Origin: Nitrospira sp.
GTDB lineage: Bacteria; Nitrospirota; Nitrospiria; Nitrospirales; Nitrospiraceae
Length of the DNA stretch: 64,000 bases
Direction: 5' to 3'
Assembly (NCBI GenBank): GCA_018242725.1
Contig: JAFEBI010000011.1
Span: forward strand, 310,001 to 374,000
Shown here: positions 36,428 to 46,388 of the stretch, in pieces
Numbering within the stretch: the first letter of the stretch is position 1
How the letters are laid out: every line of letters begins with the position of its first letter
Position numbers and translations under genes: made by a program
Notes under the pieces: model-generated
The model's input: only the letters and a program-made list of their open reading frames with translations
What the model was told of the DNA's origin: nothing
The model's database searches: none

Positions 36428-37807
36428 ATGTCTCGAAAGGTTCTGATGGTCACTCACAGTTGGCCGCCGGACGCCTGCGTCGGGGCTGTACGCCCTGTCA
36501 ATATCGTACGTGCAACGAAGGCGTATGGTTTGGAGATCATGATCCTGACCGTACAGGCTCGATACTATCGGTACCGCCAGCAACAGGATGACAATGAGTC
36601 TGCCTTGGCTCAGGTGACCAGGACTCGTTGTGTCCCTCATCCATTAGAACTGTACCGAGCGGTGAAGACATGGATGCCGAGTGCTTCACATGCGACGGCA
36701 GGTACGCCTGCAAGCGAGGAAAGCGGTCTTAGACCTCCGTCCGGTTCGCGAATGAATGTGCGATCGATCTTGAGCCGTATTCGGCATGTGATTGTGTCAA
36801 TGTTGAATACACCGGACGAGCAACTGGGGTGGTTGCCGTTTGCGGTCTGGAGAGGCCGTCGATTGATTCAACGACAGCACATCCCTTGCGTGATTACGAC
36901 GGGGCCTCCGTTTTCCGCCCATCTTGTTGGTTTGTGTCTCCGACTGGTATGTCCGGTTCGCTGGATCGCAGAATTTCGGGACCCTTGGGTGGGAAATGTC
37001 CAAAAAGACCTATCCATGAGAAGTGCGTTGGCGGATCGCTGTGATCAATGGTTGGAGGCATTGGTCATTCGACATGCAGATCGTGTGTTCTGTGTGACGG
37101 AATCAATGACCAAGCTGTTCCAGCAACGATACCCAGGGGAACCGAGAAGCAAGTGGGTGACGATGCCCAACGGTTTCGATGAAGACGAGTTCAAGACGCT
37201 CGGCCCTATTATCCTGGAGAAGCGATTTACCATCACGTATGTAGGAGGATTTAACTATACAAGAAGTCCTCAAACGTTGCTGCTGGCGCTCCAACAGGTG
37301 CTGAGTGGCGGGGAGATTAACAGAACCGACCTGCGGGTGCGATTTATCGGGGTGTGTCGGTCTGCTGGTGGTCGTTCTGTGGAGGAGATGATCAAAGAGT
37401 CCGGGTTATCGGGTCTGATCGAAATTGTGGATCTCTTGCCGAGAAAGCAGGCACTCAAGGCCATGCAGGAGGCCCATGTGCTTCTGTTATTGGCAAATGA
37501 ACAGCCGTTGCAGATTCCAGGCAAGGCCTATGAGTATCTTGCCGCAGGACGGTGGATCTTGGCTGAGACAGAAGAAAAGAGTGCGACCGCGCAGCTGATC
37601 CGGGATACGCGGAGTGGGGAGGTCATTGAGCCGGGTGATGTTGAACGGATGTCCCGTGCGGTTGTCCAGGCGTATGTGGCCTCTCGTACGTATGGCTCGG
37701 CGGAGTGTAGGGAGGTGACAGACAGTCGGTCTCTGTATTCGTGGAAGACACTTGGAGCAAGGTACGTGGAATGCCTGGAGGGATTAGCTGGAGCATCGCT
37801 CTCATGA
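36428..37807 (+). CDS. Glycosyltransferase, GT4-like (GT-B fold)
   Basis: A 459-residue cytoplasmic glycosyltransferase. The N-terminal domain opens KVLMVTHSWPPDACVGAVRP, with WIAEFRDPW at ~177. The C-terminal nucleotide-sugar domain carries FTITYVGGFNYTRSPQTLL (~270) and the late IPGKAYEYLAAGRWIL (~360), in place of the usual E-x7-E. It belongs to the family that transfers sugars with retention onto the lipid-linked unit. The donor is not predictable. Its stop overlaps the start of the methyltransferase gene (ATGA). Confidence 0.82.
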   Translation: MSRKVLMVTHSWPPDACVGAVRPVNIVRATKAYGLEIMILTVQARYYRYRQQQDDNESALAQVTRTRCVPHPLELYRAVKTWMPSASHATAGTPASEESGLRPPSGSRMNVRSILSRIRHVIVSMLNTPDEQLGWLPFAVWRGRRLIQRQHIPCVITTGPPFSAHLVGLCLRLVCPVRWIAEFRDPWVGNVQKDLSMRSALADRCDQWLEALVIRHADRVFCVTESMTKLFQQRYPGEPRSKWVTMPNGFDEDEFKTLGPIILEKRFTITYVGGFNYTRSPQTLLLALQQVLSGGEINRTDLRVRFIGVCRSAGGRSVEEMIKESGLSGLIEIVDLLPRKQALKAMQEAHVLLLLANEQPLQIPGKAYEYLAAGRWILAETEEKSATAQLIRDTRSGEVIEPGDVERMSRAVVQAYVASRTYGSAECREVTDSRSLYSWKTLGARYVECLEGLAGASLS

Positions 37808-38703
37808 GGATGCATCCTGAGTCCATGACACCCTCGGCGTCACTCGGCGATGTTCTGCGACTAGTGCATAGCGAACGGTCTATGAAACAGGCGGTTTTGA
37901 GGCTGTTGCGCGGAACTGAGGGATCTGTCCATCCGGAAGCTCGTAGGAGCCAATCAGTTTGGGAACTTCACTATGAACGACTGGCTGAGGTCGGCCTCGT
38001 GGCGTCTCAGGAGGAGGGAGTATGGACGCTCACCGAAAGAGGTCATCAAGTGGGGACGTATTTGGCCCAGTGTGAGGCTGGAGACGAGCTTGATCTTATG
38101 TTCAGCCGACTTGATTGTCAGGCGGATTCAGTCTTTCTGGATTTAGGTTGCGGAGCCGGCCCAGCGCTGATCAAGGCGTCTGAGTTGTCCACGCCTCCTC
38201 AATGGATGATTGGGATCGATATCGATCGGTCATCCCTCGTCGCTGCGGATGCTGCATTGGGAGGGCATCGACCTCAATGCCTGTTAATTCAGGCCGACCT
38301 GTCTGCGTTGCCCATTCGAGATGGAGCGGTGACCCGTGTGTCGTCTCGATTGTCCCTGCCGTATGTCGATCAGCGGGCATCTTTGGCCGAGTTGGGAAGG
38401 GTCATGGCACCAGGCGGTCAGGCATTTCTTCAAGTGCATTCCGTCGGGTTTTATCTCCGTTTGTTATGGGATGAACGACTCCAGTGGAAGCGCGTGATAC
38501 TAAATGGGTTTTGTCTGCTGAATGGCTTCATGTTCGCGTTGTTCGGTGTGCAACTCAAAGTTCCTAATCGTCATGGTCTGTATCAGGAACTCTACCAGAC
38601 GCGGGGTGGACTGGCCAAGATTCTCAAGCAACAGGGCATGACAATTCTCTGGTCTGAACGAGATCGGCTATTTCGAGTTCTCGGGAAGAAAAACGGAGCA
38701 TGA
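37804..38703 (+). CDS. Class I SAM-dependent methyltransferase
   Basis: A 299-residue protein with motif I FLDLGCGAGPALIKA (~111), an acidic MIGIDIDRSSL (~137), the adenine contact LIQADLSALPIRDGAV (~160) and a downstream hydrophobic region (~220-255) that may sit at the membrane. It starts at 37804 in an ATGA overlap with the upstream glycosyltransferase; a longer frame from 37741 would run further into that gene. Methylation of a sugar in the repeat unit is likely from context. The next gene overlaps by 4 bases. Confidence 0.82.
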   Translation: MRMHPESMTPSASLGDVLRLVHSERSMKQAVLRLLRGTEGSVHPEARRSQSVWELHYERLAEVGLVASQEEGVWTLTERGHQVGTYLAQCEAGDELDLMFSRLDCQADSVFLDLGCGAGPALIKASELSTPPQWMIGIDIDRSSLVAADAALGGHRPQCLLIQADLSALPIRDGAVTRVSSRLSLPYVDQRASLAELGRVMAPGGQAFLQVHSVGFYLRLLWDERLQWKRVILNGFCLLNGFMFALFGVQLKVPNRHGLYQELYQTRGGLAKILKQQGMTILWSERDRLFRVLGKKNGA

Positions 38704-40535
38704 ACGGAGTAGCCACCGAACTTCAGGACACACGTGAACTGTCGGTTCGAGCGCTGGGGGCCTCGGATGCGAAGGGGGCGATGACCGTTCGAGAGATCAT
38801 CGGACGGGAGGCGCTGCAACATGCCGTAACCCAGGATCATCTGGAATCGCGATGGGAAGAATTATTGAAAGGAGATCAGACCGCATCATTTTATCAGACT
38901 CCCTTGTGGTGCCTGACCTGGTATCACTGCTATCACGATGAATATGAGCCGGTCGTGCTCACCGTATGGATCGGGAATCAGCTTCGTGGTGTTGTACCCT
39001 GCGCCCAGGCCAGGACAAACCAACAGTTGATCTTTGCTGGAGCTGGAATGGCCGATTACCGGGATGTCGTCAGTGCATGGGCCGATCGGGCCGCAGTTCT
39101 CGATGTGATCATTCCCCGGATGCAGGCGTACGCCGGAGGGCATCCCATCGCGTTTGGTCAAACACAACCGGATTCTCCGACTACGGCGTTAGTTGAGACG
39201 TGGGCACAACGGCATGCCGGACAGCGAACCGTGCGAGTCACTCATCCGTGCTATCGCTTCACCTATGGGGGGCACAGTTCGCAGCAGATAGAAGAGATGT
39301 ACAAGAAAAAGACCATTCGCCAGGCCTTTGCCTACTATCAGCGGCGTGATGGCTTGCATCTGCAGATCGTCGATACAACGGCGGACTGGGCCAGACTTCG
39401 AGAGGAGTATTTTACGCAGCATGGCTTACGGCAGGCTGGTTCCGATCGTGCCGAAGCCTTTGAAGACCCTCGCAAACAGCGGTTATATGACCAGCTCTTT
39501 ATCAGCGGCTCACCAACGATCCACTTCTCGTGTTTGTGGACCGGAGGCAAACCTCTGGCATTTGCCTTCTGTTTTATCTTCCGTAAAGTTCTGTACTATG
39601 GCGCTCCATCTTTTGACATTCTCGAAACAAAACATTCGCCAGGGATGTTACACATCATTGAATTGGTAAAGTCTTGTCATCGCGAGCAGTATGCTGAGGT
39701 GGATTTAACCATTGGGTCTGCCGCATTCAAAGGACGGATCGGGAATCGATGTGTGCAATTACCGACAGTGTATCTCTATGAGGGGAAGAGACGATATTGG
39801 AGAGCCAGAGCGCGTGGAGTTGTGGTGGATCGGTTCAAATGGGCGCTCAGAGCAATTGCGCCAGAAAGAGATATCTGGGGGAAATTAAAAGAATATGCAG
39901 ACCACATCACCTGGTATCGAGCGCGATACCGTCAGTCAACGTGGCGTCGAATATTACGGTTCGGAGTAGAGCGGGCAACAAAGCTCGTTCATTGGAACTA
40001 TTGTGCCGATGTCTATGCGGTATCCCCTGATAGGTTTCAGTGTATGAGGGGGCCTGATTTAGGAGATTCCCTGGTTCTGTTTCATACGAATCGATTAGCC
40101 GATTTCCTTGCGTTGGATGGGCCGGAGCACCGTGATCGAGCATTCTATGTTCAAGATGCAGTGCGGCAGCTTGGTCAAGGGCGGACCCTGCATACGGTCA
40201 TGGTAGACGGAAAACTTGCGCAGTTTGGGTGGTCGTTCAGGCCGGTGGGAGTCGTCGCGATGCCGGAGACTGAATCGGAGATCATGGTGCCAGAGCAGAC
40301 GGTCTCACTGTATCAATTTTATACCTGTGAAGCGTTTCGCGGGCGGAAATTGTACCAGGCGAATCTTGCGAAGATTGTGAACCAAGAATTTGCCAACGGC
40401 GCGATGATGGCGGTGATTGTCTGTGAACGTCGAAATGTCACCTCGCGGTCGGGGATTCTTAAGTTGGGATTCGTACTGCGTGAAACGCACCGGCTTATCC
40501 GATGGGGGTGGTGGGAGCGAAAGGGTATCGACTAA
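38700..40535 (+). CDS. Tandem GNAT / FemAB-like acyltransferase fusion
   Basis: A 611-residue protein with two acyltransferase-like halves. Residues ~45-350 match the FemAB/CelD-type GNAT fold common in polysaccharide clusters (SFYQTPLWCLTWYHCYHD, YKKKTIRQAFAYYQRRDG, YGAPSFDILETKHSPGMLH). After a basic linker, residues ~430-605 look like a second GNAT-type domain ending YTCEAFRGRKLYQANLAKIV and LGFVLRETHRLI. It would transfer an acyl or amino-acyl group to a sugar amine or hydroxyl. It starts in an ATGA overlap with the methyltransferase gene. The second domain's assignment is less certain than the first. Confidence 0.75.
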   Translation: MNGVATELQDTRELSVRALGASDAKGAMTVREIIGREALQHAVTQDHLESRWEELLKGDQTASFYQTPLWCLTWYHCYHDEYEPVVLTVWIGNQLRGVVPCAQARTNQQLIFAGAGMADYRDVVSAWADRAAVLDVIIPRMQAYAGGHPIAFGQTQPDSPTTALVETWAQRHAGQRTVRVTHPCYRFTYGGHSSQQIEEMYKKKTIRQAFAYYQRRDGLHLQIVDTTADWARLREEYFTQHGLRQAGSDRAEAFEDPRKQRLYDQLFISGSPTIHFSCLWTGGKPLAFAFCFIFRKVLYYGAPSFDILETKHSPGMLHIIELVKSCHREQYAEVDLTIGSAAFKGRIGNRCVQLPTVYLYEGKRRYWRARARGVVVDRFKWALRAIAPERDIWGKLKEYADHITWYRARYRQSTWRRILRFGVERATKLVHWNYCADVYAVSPDRFQCMRGPDLGDSLVLFHTNRLADFLALDGPEHRDRAFYVQDAVRQLGQGRTLHTVMVDGKLAQFGWSFRPVGVVAMPETESEIMVPEQTVSLYQFYTCEAFRGRKLYQANLAKIVNQEFANGAMMAVIVCERRNVTSRSGILKLGFVLRETHRLIRWGWWERKGID

Positions 40536-40599
40536 AGAGAAAAATGCCGGTCGTAGTTCGGATGGCCGTGGTGCGGAGAAGATTCAGAGGGTGAGTTTG

Positions 40600-41802
40600 A
40601 TGGCGATGGCTGCCTTGTTGATAACCATGGTGGGGTTGGTAGTGGGAGTGATCCTCCGCGAGTTGCGGAAGAAACATGTGCATCTCTGGATTGGTTCTTA
40701 TTGCACGCAACGTTTTGCAGGACGGCGAGCGCGACGGGAAGCAGAGCGTCAACCAGTGATTCATGTTCTGTTCTGCATGGTGGATCATTTTGAGCCAATT
40801 TCGGCTGGGTCCACGCCCGAAGTGGAACGTGACCGTATGAAGGATTGGTTGGTTCGTTATCCTGCTCTTGCCCGCCGTCATCGAGACTCCAATGATCGTG
40901 CCGTGCAACACTCATGGTTTTATCCCGGTGAGGCATATCACCAGGAATATCTGGATAACTTGACGGACTTATGCAGACAGGGCTTAGGCGAGATTGAGCT
41001 CCATCTGCACCATGGCCATGACAACGAAGAGACACTGGCGAGAAAAATCAACCATGCGGTTGAGTTATTCGGTCAACATGGAGCATTGCGGGCGCAGTGG
41101 GGGCAGGGCCGTCCTGTCTATGGATTTATTCATGGCAACATGGCTCTGGATAATTCTCGACATGATCCTCAGTATTGTGGGGTCAATGGGGAACTCACAG
41201 TATTGCGGGAAACCGGATGCTATGCAGATTTTAGCCTGCCGACGGCCCCGTGTGAGAGCCAGTCGTCCATGGTGAATACGATATTTTATGCCACAGACGA
41301 TCCCTATAGGGCCAAATCGTTTGATCGTGGCGAAGAAGTTGTTCTAAACGGCAGGACGACCGGTGACCTCATGATCGTCCCTGGTCCGCTGACATTCAAT
41401 TGGGCTAGCCGAAAATGGGGGCTCATTCCTCGAATCGAGAACGGTGAGATTCAGGGTTCGAATCCGCCGACCCGTGGTCGTGTGCGTCTTTGGGTAGAGA
41501 CGCATATACATGTGAAAGGACGGCCTGAATGGGTCTTTGTCAAAGTCTCCTGCCATGGAGCCGAAGATCGAAGCCGCGATGCCCTACTGGGCGAGGCCGC
41601 CGACGTCATGTATGAAGAGTTAGAATGCCGATATCGCGAAGGTCGGTATCGCTTGCACTACGTCACGTCTCGAGAAATGTACAACATTATCAAAGCGGCG
41701 GAAGCGGGAAAAACAGGAGATCCCCGAAAGTACTACGACTTTGAGATTGCACCGTACAGGACGCATTGTCTCGCAGTTCCGCAAGAGGTCTCAGGGCTCT
41801 AG
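40600..41802 (+). CDS. Polysaccharide-deacetylase-like membrane-anchored protein
   Basis: About 400 residues from the preferred ATG at 40600. One transmembrane helix lies at the very N terminus (AMAALLITMVGLVVGVIL). The rest is probably periplasmic and opens with VIHVLFCMVDHFEP. ELHLHHGHDNEETL and GFIHGNMALDN follow, a histidine/aspartate-rich pattern like carbohydrate esterase/deacetylase TIM-barrels, although the canonical NodB TFDDG is absent. It may remove acetyl groups from the polymer, but this is tentative. The reading frame is open back to 40417, inside the upstream gene; AGAGG at 40586-40590 supports the start near 40591-40600. Confidence 0.55.
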   Translation: MAMAALLITMVGLVVGVILRELRKKHVHLWIGSYCTQRFAGRRARREAERQPVIHVLFCMVDHFEPISAGSTPEVERDRMKDWLVRYPALARRHRDSNDRAVQHSWFYPGEAYHQEYLDNLTDLCRQGLGEIELHLHHGHDNEETLARKINHAVELFGQHGALRAQWGQGRPVYGFIHGNMALDNSRHDPQYCGVNGELTVLRETGCYADFSLPTAPCESQSSMVNTIFYATDDPYRAKSFDRGEEVVLNGRTTGDLMIVPGPLTFNWASRKWGLIPRIENGEIQGSNPPTRGRVRLWVETHIHVKGRPEWVFVKVSCHGAEDRSRDALLGEAADVMYEELECRYREGRYRLHYVTSREMYNIIKAAEAGKTGDPRKYYDFEIAPYRTHCLAVPQEVSGL

Positions 41803-41808
41803 AATCCC

Positions 41809-43140
41809 ATGGCGACGGCTTCTTCAAATCTCTGGGCCTTGTCCGAGCCTCACGAAGAGGTTTCGAGGAATGCTTTCGAACCCGAGCGCGAAGATGAAGG
41901 CTCTCCGCTGGCGTTCGGAGCTCTGTTGCTGCTGATATTCGTTATTTATATAGCCCCGCAAGTAATCTTTCCAGTCCTTGAGCCGCTCCATCTCGCAAAG
42001 GTCTCAGCCGCCTTGGCTGTAGTCGCGTATGTGACCTGGGTGTGGAGGAACGGCGCCGGGTGGACGTTCATGAGTCGGGAAGTGCGCTTGATGCTGATTC
42101 TCATCGGCATTGCCTTAATCTCCATCCCGTTCTCATTGTGGCCCGGGGGAAGCCTGCAGTATTTAATCGATCAATATTCCAAGTCCATTATCATCTTTTT
42201 CTTGGTCGCAAACGTGTTGACGTCTTTTCGACGTTATCGAATCTTTGTCTGGGCGATGTCGGTCTTCGCGGCTTTTAACGCCTTCCAAGGAACAAAGCAT
42301 TATGTCGCCGGGGAGGTCTGGAAGTATGGGCGGGTGTTGGGCGGTGCATCCAGCATCGCCGGAAATCCAAATGATCTCGCTCTCGTCCTCAACCTTTCCA
42401 TCCCATTTCTCTTCTACCTCTACGAGACAGCGAGGAGCATGAGACAGCGCGTACTGGTTGTTCTGTTGATCGGCATTGACCTGGGTGGAATTATTACCAG
42501 TTTTTCTCGTGGCGGATTCCTGACTCTGGTCGCCATTGTGTTGTGGACCGCTTGGGTCGTCGGAAAGCGCAAGGGGACGGGAGTTTTCGTGAAGACCTGT
42601 GCCGTGGTGTTGGTATGTGGGCTGGTATTAGCCGTTGCGGGGCCTAGCGGGTACGGGGATAGAGTGGCATCCATCGGGGACATGTCAAAAGATCAGACGG
42701 GATCCTCGAATGCACGATGGAATCTGATGGTTGGGACGGCTCAGGGCATGTTGCTTCATCCGCTTGGGGTTGGCCTGCACATGAATAATCTCTTGCTTCA
42801 CGAGACAGGCTATGGGTGGGAAGGGGTACACAATGTCTACCTCGAGTTGGGTACGGAGATCGGGATTCCAGGGCTTGCTGTATTGCTCTGGTTGCTCTAT
42901 CGCTTGATCAGTTCCATGAAGGAAATACGGATCGGATATGAGCAGGTGCCGGAGCTTTCAGCTCTTGCGCAAGCCGCCGGAGGGGCGATGGTGGCGTTTG
43001 TCACGGCGGGGATGTTTCATCCGGTGGCGTTCCATTTTTACTTATACATCGTTGCCGGATTAGTTATCGCGTGCCAGCAGCTGGCACTGCGGGTTGACCT
43101 TGCCATGGAACAGGAAACTGACCGCGCCGAGTTCGGTTGA
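41809..43140 (+). CDS. O-antigen ligase / Wzy-type polymerase membrane protein
   Basis: A 443-residue membrane protein with about ten to twelve hydrophobic helices and one large periplasmic loop (~290-345). The loop holds the conserved Wzy_C/WaaL features: RWNLMVGTAQGMLLHPLGVG and WEGVHNVYLELGTEIGIPG, which contains the invariant HN...E. It would polymerise or ligate undecaprenyl-linked repeat units in the periplasm. It starts 6 bases after the deacetylase-like gene. Together with the flippase and the Wza/Wzc pair it makes this a Wzy-dependent pathway. Confidence 0.85.
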   Translation: MATASSNLWALSEPHEEVSRNAFEPEREDEGSPLAFGALLLLIFVIYIAPQVIFPVLEPLHLAKVSAALAVVAYVTWVWRNGAGWTFMSREVRLMLILIGIALISIPFSLWPGGSLQYLIDQYSKSIIIFFLVANVLTSFRRYRIFVWAMSVFAAFNAFQGTKHYVAGEVWKYGRVLGGASSIAGNPNDLALVLNLSIPFLFYLYETARSMRQRVLVVLLIGIDLGGIITSFSRGGFLTLVAIVLWTAWVVGKRKGTGVFVKTCAVVLVCGLVLAVAGPSGYGDRVASIGDMSKDQTGSSNARWNLMVGTAQGMLLHPLGVGLHMNNLLLHETGYGWEGVHNVYLELGTEIGIPGLAVLLWLLYRLISSMKEIRIGYEQVPELSALAQAAGGAMVAFVTAGMFHPVAFHFYLYIVAGLVIACQQLALRVDLAMEQETDRAEFG

Positions 43141-43307
43141 TGGCAGTCGGATACCCACCCTGTGAGTTGCTGTCCGAAGACAACATCGTTCCCATCCATA
43201 CGCTGTCTGTCACGCCCGTGCAGTAATCTGAATACACTCCCAGCAGGTCATTGCCGGTGGTTTGACCGAGAGAGAGTCGGTCGAGATTGTCTTGGGAAAC
43301 TGTGACC

Positions 43308-45200
43308 ATGTGTGGAATTGTCGGATACAGCCATGTGAGTCCCTCGGAGCAAGCGGATCCCGTTGTTCTGGCGGACATGTGCGGGACGATTATTCATAGA
43401 GGGCCGGACGACCAGGGAATTTACACGCATGGTCAGACTGGTTTGGCAATGCGTCGTCTCAGCATCATTGACCTTCATACAGGTCACCAGCCGATCGCCA
43501 ATGAGACGGAAACGGTGTGGATCGTCCAGAACGGAGAGATCTACAACTATCAAGAACTAGCTCAATGGCTTCTGCAGCGCGGCCACCGATTGAGAACCGC
43601 TTCCGACACTGAAGTGATCGTCCATCTCTACGAGGAGCTCGGAGAGCGGTGTCTTGATCGGTTGAGAGGGATGTTTGCATTTGCTATTTGGGATCAAGTT
43701 CAGTCTTCCCTTTTTCTTGCTCGAGACCGTCTTGGTGTGAAACCGCTCTATTACTATTGGGACGAAGCGCGACTGGTCTTTGGGTCTGAACTGAAGACGT
43801 TGTTGGCTCACCCTGACGTGGATGTCTCCATCGACGTCACAGCGATAGAGACGTTTCTACGTTATTCCTACATTCCAGATCCACAGACAATTTTCACACG
43901 TATCAAGAAGCTGCCCCCCGCGCACTATTTGGTCCTCAAAAACGGGAAACTTTCTCTTGATTGCTACTGGCATGGATTGAAACCTCATCCGGCTGAACCG
44001 ATGGCATTGCCGGAGCCTGAAGCGCTTGCCAGGCTCGAACAGTTGCTGGAAGAGGCCGTGAAATTGCGCATGGTCAGTGATGTACCGGTGGGGGCGTTTC
44101 TCAGTGGGGGGTTGGACTCCAGTCTCGTTGCCGCATTGATGGCGCGTCACACCTCCCGTCCGGTAAAAACCTTTTCTATCGGTTTTTCTGAGTCAGCGTA
44201 TAACGAACTGCCCTTTGCGCGGCAGATGGCCACGCATCTGGGGACCGATCATCAAGAATTCGTTGTCGAGCCTCAAAACTGTGACGTGATTGAGCGCTTG
44301 GTCTCGCACTTTGATGAGCCGTTTGGTGATGTGTCCGCTCTTCCCATGTACTTCCTCTGTCAGATGGCTGCGCAATCAGTCAAGGTTGCATTAAGCGGTG
44401 ATGGTGGTGATGAGCTGTTCGCGGGGTACGAACGGTATCACGTGGCTTTGCAGCAACAGCGTCGAGCACGGATTCCCACTGTTTTGCGCCAGGCTTGTGG
44501 ATGGGTTGGCACGCAGCTTCAGGATGGCGCAAAAGGAAAGCGGTTTCTTCAGAACATGGCTCTTTCTGGACCCGATCAGTATCGAGAGGCTGTGACGTAT
44601 ACGCCTGAGACGCTTGCCTACAGGCTTCTGGCGCCGGATATCGTCGAAACCCTCAGAGTGTCGTCTGGCGATGATCAATTGTTCCACCACTTTGCAATGG
44701 TTGCAAACCAGCCGTGGCTTGCTCAACTGCAGTATGTCGATGGGCAGTGCTACTTACCCGCTGACATCATGACGAAGGTGGATCGGATGAGTATGGCGCA
44801 CTCCATTGAGGCCCGAGAACCGCTGCTTGACCATAAGCTCGTCGAGTTCGCAATGCGCATCCCGATAGAGCTTCGAATTCGGAACGGCTCCGGGAAATAT
44901 CTCCTGAAACGAATCGCGGAACGCTATCTTCCTAAGGCCATTATTTATCGTAAGAAGCAAGGATTTGGGGTTCCACTTGCGTATTGGTTTAAAGGTGATC
45001 TGCGTGAGTATGTGAGAAGCGTGTTGTTCGATCACCAAGCGAAACAACGGGGGCTTTTTAATTTCAATGGGCTCGAAGAGCTCGTGGCGCGGTACGAGTC
45101 AGGTCGTTCCGAGTATGCACACACCATTTGGCTGTTGCTGATACTCGAAGTGTGGTGTCGACTCTATCTCACACGTTCGAATGTTCTACCCGTTGGCTAG
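43308..45200 (+). CDS. Asparagine-synthase-family amidotransferase (glutamine-hydrolysing)
   Basis: A 630-residue class-II amidotransferase. The start at 43308 places the catalytic Cys at position 2 (MCGIVGY). The glutaminase domain shows IIHRGPDDQG and NGEIYNY, and the synthetase domain has the PP-loop FLSGGLDSSL (~262) and LSGDGGDELFAGY (~365). Length and sequence resemble the amidotransferases of exosortase-type polysaccharide clusters rather than housekeeping AsnB. It probably amidates a uronic-acid carboxyl using glutamine and ATP. An upstream TTG at 43287 is in frame but would bury the Cys, so it is rejected. Confidence 0.85.
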   Translation: MCGIVGYSHVSPSEQADPVVLADMCGTIIHRGPDDQGIYTHGQTGLAMRRLSIIDLHTGHQPIANETETVWIVQNGEIYNYQELAQWLLQRGHRLRTASDTEVIVHLYEELGERCLDRLRGMFAFAIWDQVQSSLFLARDRLGVKPLYYYWDEARLVFGSELKTLLAHPDVDVSIDVTAIETFLRYSYIPDPQTIFTRIKKLPPAHYLVLKNGKLSLDCYWHGLKPHPAEPMALPEPEALARLEQLLEEAVKLRMVSDVPVGAFLSGGLDSSLVAALMARHTSRPVKTFSIGFSESAYNELPFARQMATHLGTDHQEFVVEPQNCDVIERLVSHFDEPFGDVSALPMYFLCQMAAQSVKVALSGDGGDELFAGYERYHVALQQQRRARIPTVLRQACGWVGTQLQDGAKGKRFLQNMALSGPDQYREAVTYTPETLAYRLLAPDIVETLRVSSGDDQLFHHFAMVANQPWLAQLQYVDGQCYLPADIMTKVDRMSMAHSIEAREPLLDHKLVEFAMRIPIELRIRNGSGKYLLKRIAERYLPKAIIYRKKQGFGVPLAYWFKGDLREYVRSVLFDHQAKQRGLFNFNGLEELVARYESGRSEYAHTIWLLLILEVWCRLYLTRSNVLPVG

Positions 45201-45235
45201 TGCCTCCGTGACGATTGGAGACCGTGGGATAGGGC

Positions 45236-46366
45236 ATGAGACGATTGCGGGTGCTTGTCTTCGCCAATAGTTTTCGGCGAGGAGGATCAGAGCGTCAGGC
45301 ATTGGAACTGTTCAGGAACCTGGACCGTTCGAAATATGATGCTCGCTTAGCGACTGCGAACACGGATGGGCCGCTCCGGGCACTGTTGCCCTGTCACGTG
45401 GAGGATGTACAGGTCTATCCCCTCGTGAGCTTTAAGGATGCATCCTTTGTGAAGTCTGCGGTTCGGTTCTATCGATATCTTCAGCACGAGCAGATTGATG
45501 TGGTGCAATGTTTTGATTTCTATTCAAATCTCTTCGCTATCCCTGTGGCACGGATGGCGCAAGTGCCGATTGTTCTTGGTGCACGGCGTGAAGAATCAAC
45601 GGTTAAGACTCCAATGCAACGGCGGATTCAGCGATGGGTGTACCGATTGGCGAAGGGAGTCGTCGCCAATGCAGGCTCAATCCGAGATCTACTGATCAAG
45701 GATGAACAGCTTCCGCCTCCTTCTGTGTGGGCGATCCCGAATGGGTTGGATCTAGAAGCCTTTGACAATGCCGTTACGCAATCACGGTACCAACGAAATG
45801 AGAATCGTGTTCAGTTCGCAGTTATCGCTAATCTTCGACCTGAAAAGGGGCATCAGATATTTCTTGAGGCGGTTGCGAAGATAGCCAGACAGCAACCGCA
45901 GTCTCGGTTTCTCATCGCCGGCGAAGGTCCGATGAGAGGAGCGATTGAAACGGCCATCAGACGATTGCGCTTGGAGCACACAGTTGAACTGATTGGAGAG
46001 GTTCAAGACGTTCCGGCGTTCTTGACCTCAATCGATGGGGTGGTTCTGCCGTCGGTTTCGAATGAAGGTTTTCCGAATGCTGTGATGGAGGCGATGGCCG
46101 CGTCCTTGCCCGTCGTAGCGACTGATAGTGGTGGAACTCGTGACTTGGTGGTTGAGGGAGAAACCGGGTTTGTTGTGCCGACGAACAACGTCGGGGTGCT
46201 CGCGTCCAAGATCGAGATGCTCTATCGGGACAAAGAACTACGGAGAAAGATGGGAGAGGCTGGGCGATGGAGGATTGCGACCTGTTTCACCACCCGGCAT
46301 ATGGCCAGGCAGTATGAAGCCCTGTATGAAATGCTACGCGCGAAGTCGATGATTCACTCTTTATGA
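45236..46366 (+). CDS. Glycosyltransferase, GT4 family
   Basis: A 376-residue GT-B glycosyltransferase with the N-terminal FANSFRRGGSERQALEL, a middle NLRPEKGHQIFLEAVAKI (~205) and the C-terminal donor-site SNEGFPNAVMEAMAASLPVV (E-x7-E type), then GGTRDLVVEGETGFVV. It is a retaining sugar transferase using a nucleotide sugar. It lies 35 bases after the first amidotransferase gene and 22 bases before the second, so the three form a compact group. Confidence 0.88.
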   Translation: MRRLRVLVFANSFRRGGSERQALELFRNLDRSKYDARLATANTDGPLRALLPCHVEDVQVYPLVSFKDASFVKSAVRFYRYLQHEQIDVVQCFDFYSNLFAIPVARMAQVPIVLGARREESTVKTPMQRRIQRWVYRLAKGVVANAGSIRDLLIKDEQLPPPSVWAIPNGLDLEAFDNAVTQSRYQRNENRVQFAVIANLRPEKGHQIFLEAVAKIARQQPQSRFLIAGEGPMRGAIETAIRRLRLEHTVELIGEVQDVPAFLTSIDGVVLPSVSNEGFPNAVMEAMAASLPVVATDSGGTRDLVVEGETGFVVPTNNVGVLASKIEMLYRDKELRRKMGEAGRWRIATCFTTRHMARQYEALYEMLRAKSMIHSL

Positions 46367-46388
46367 GACAGGGAAGTGTAACGCATTC

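Noticed and set aside
43287-43307. Upstream TTG start for the first amidotransferase
   Set aside because: It would add seven residues before the catalytic Cys, which must be at position 2 after Met removal.
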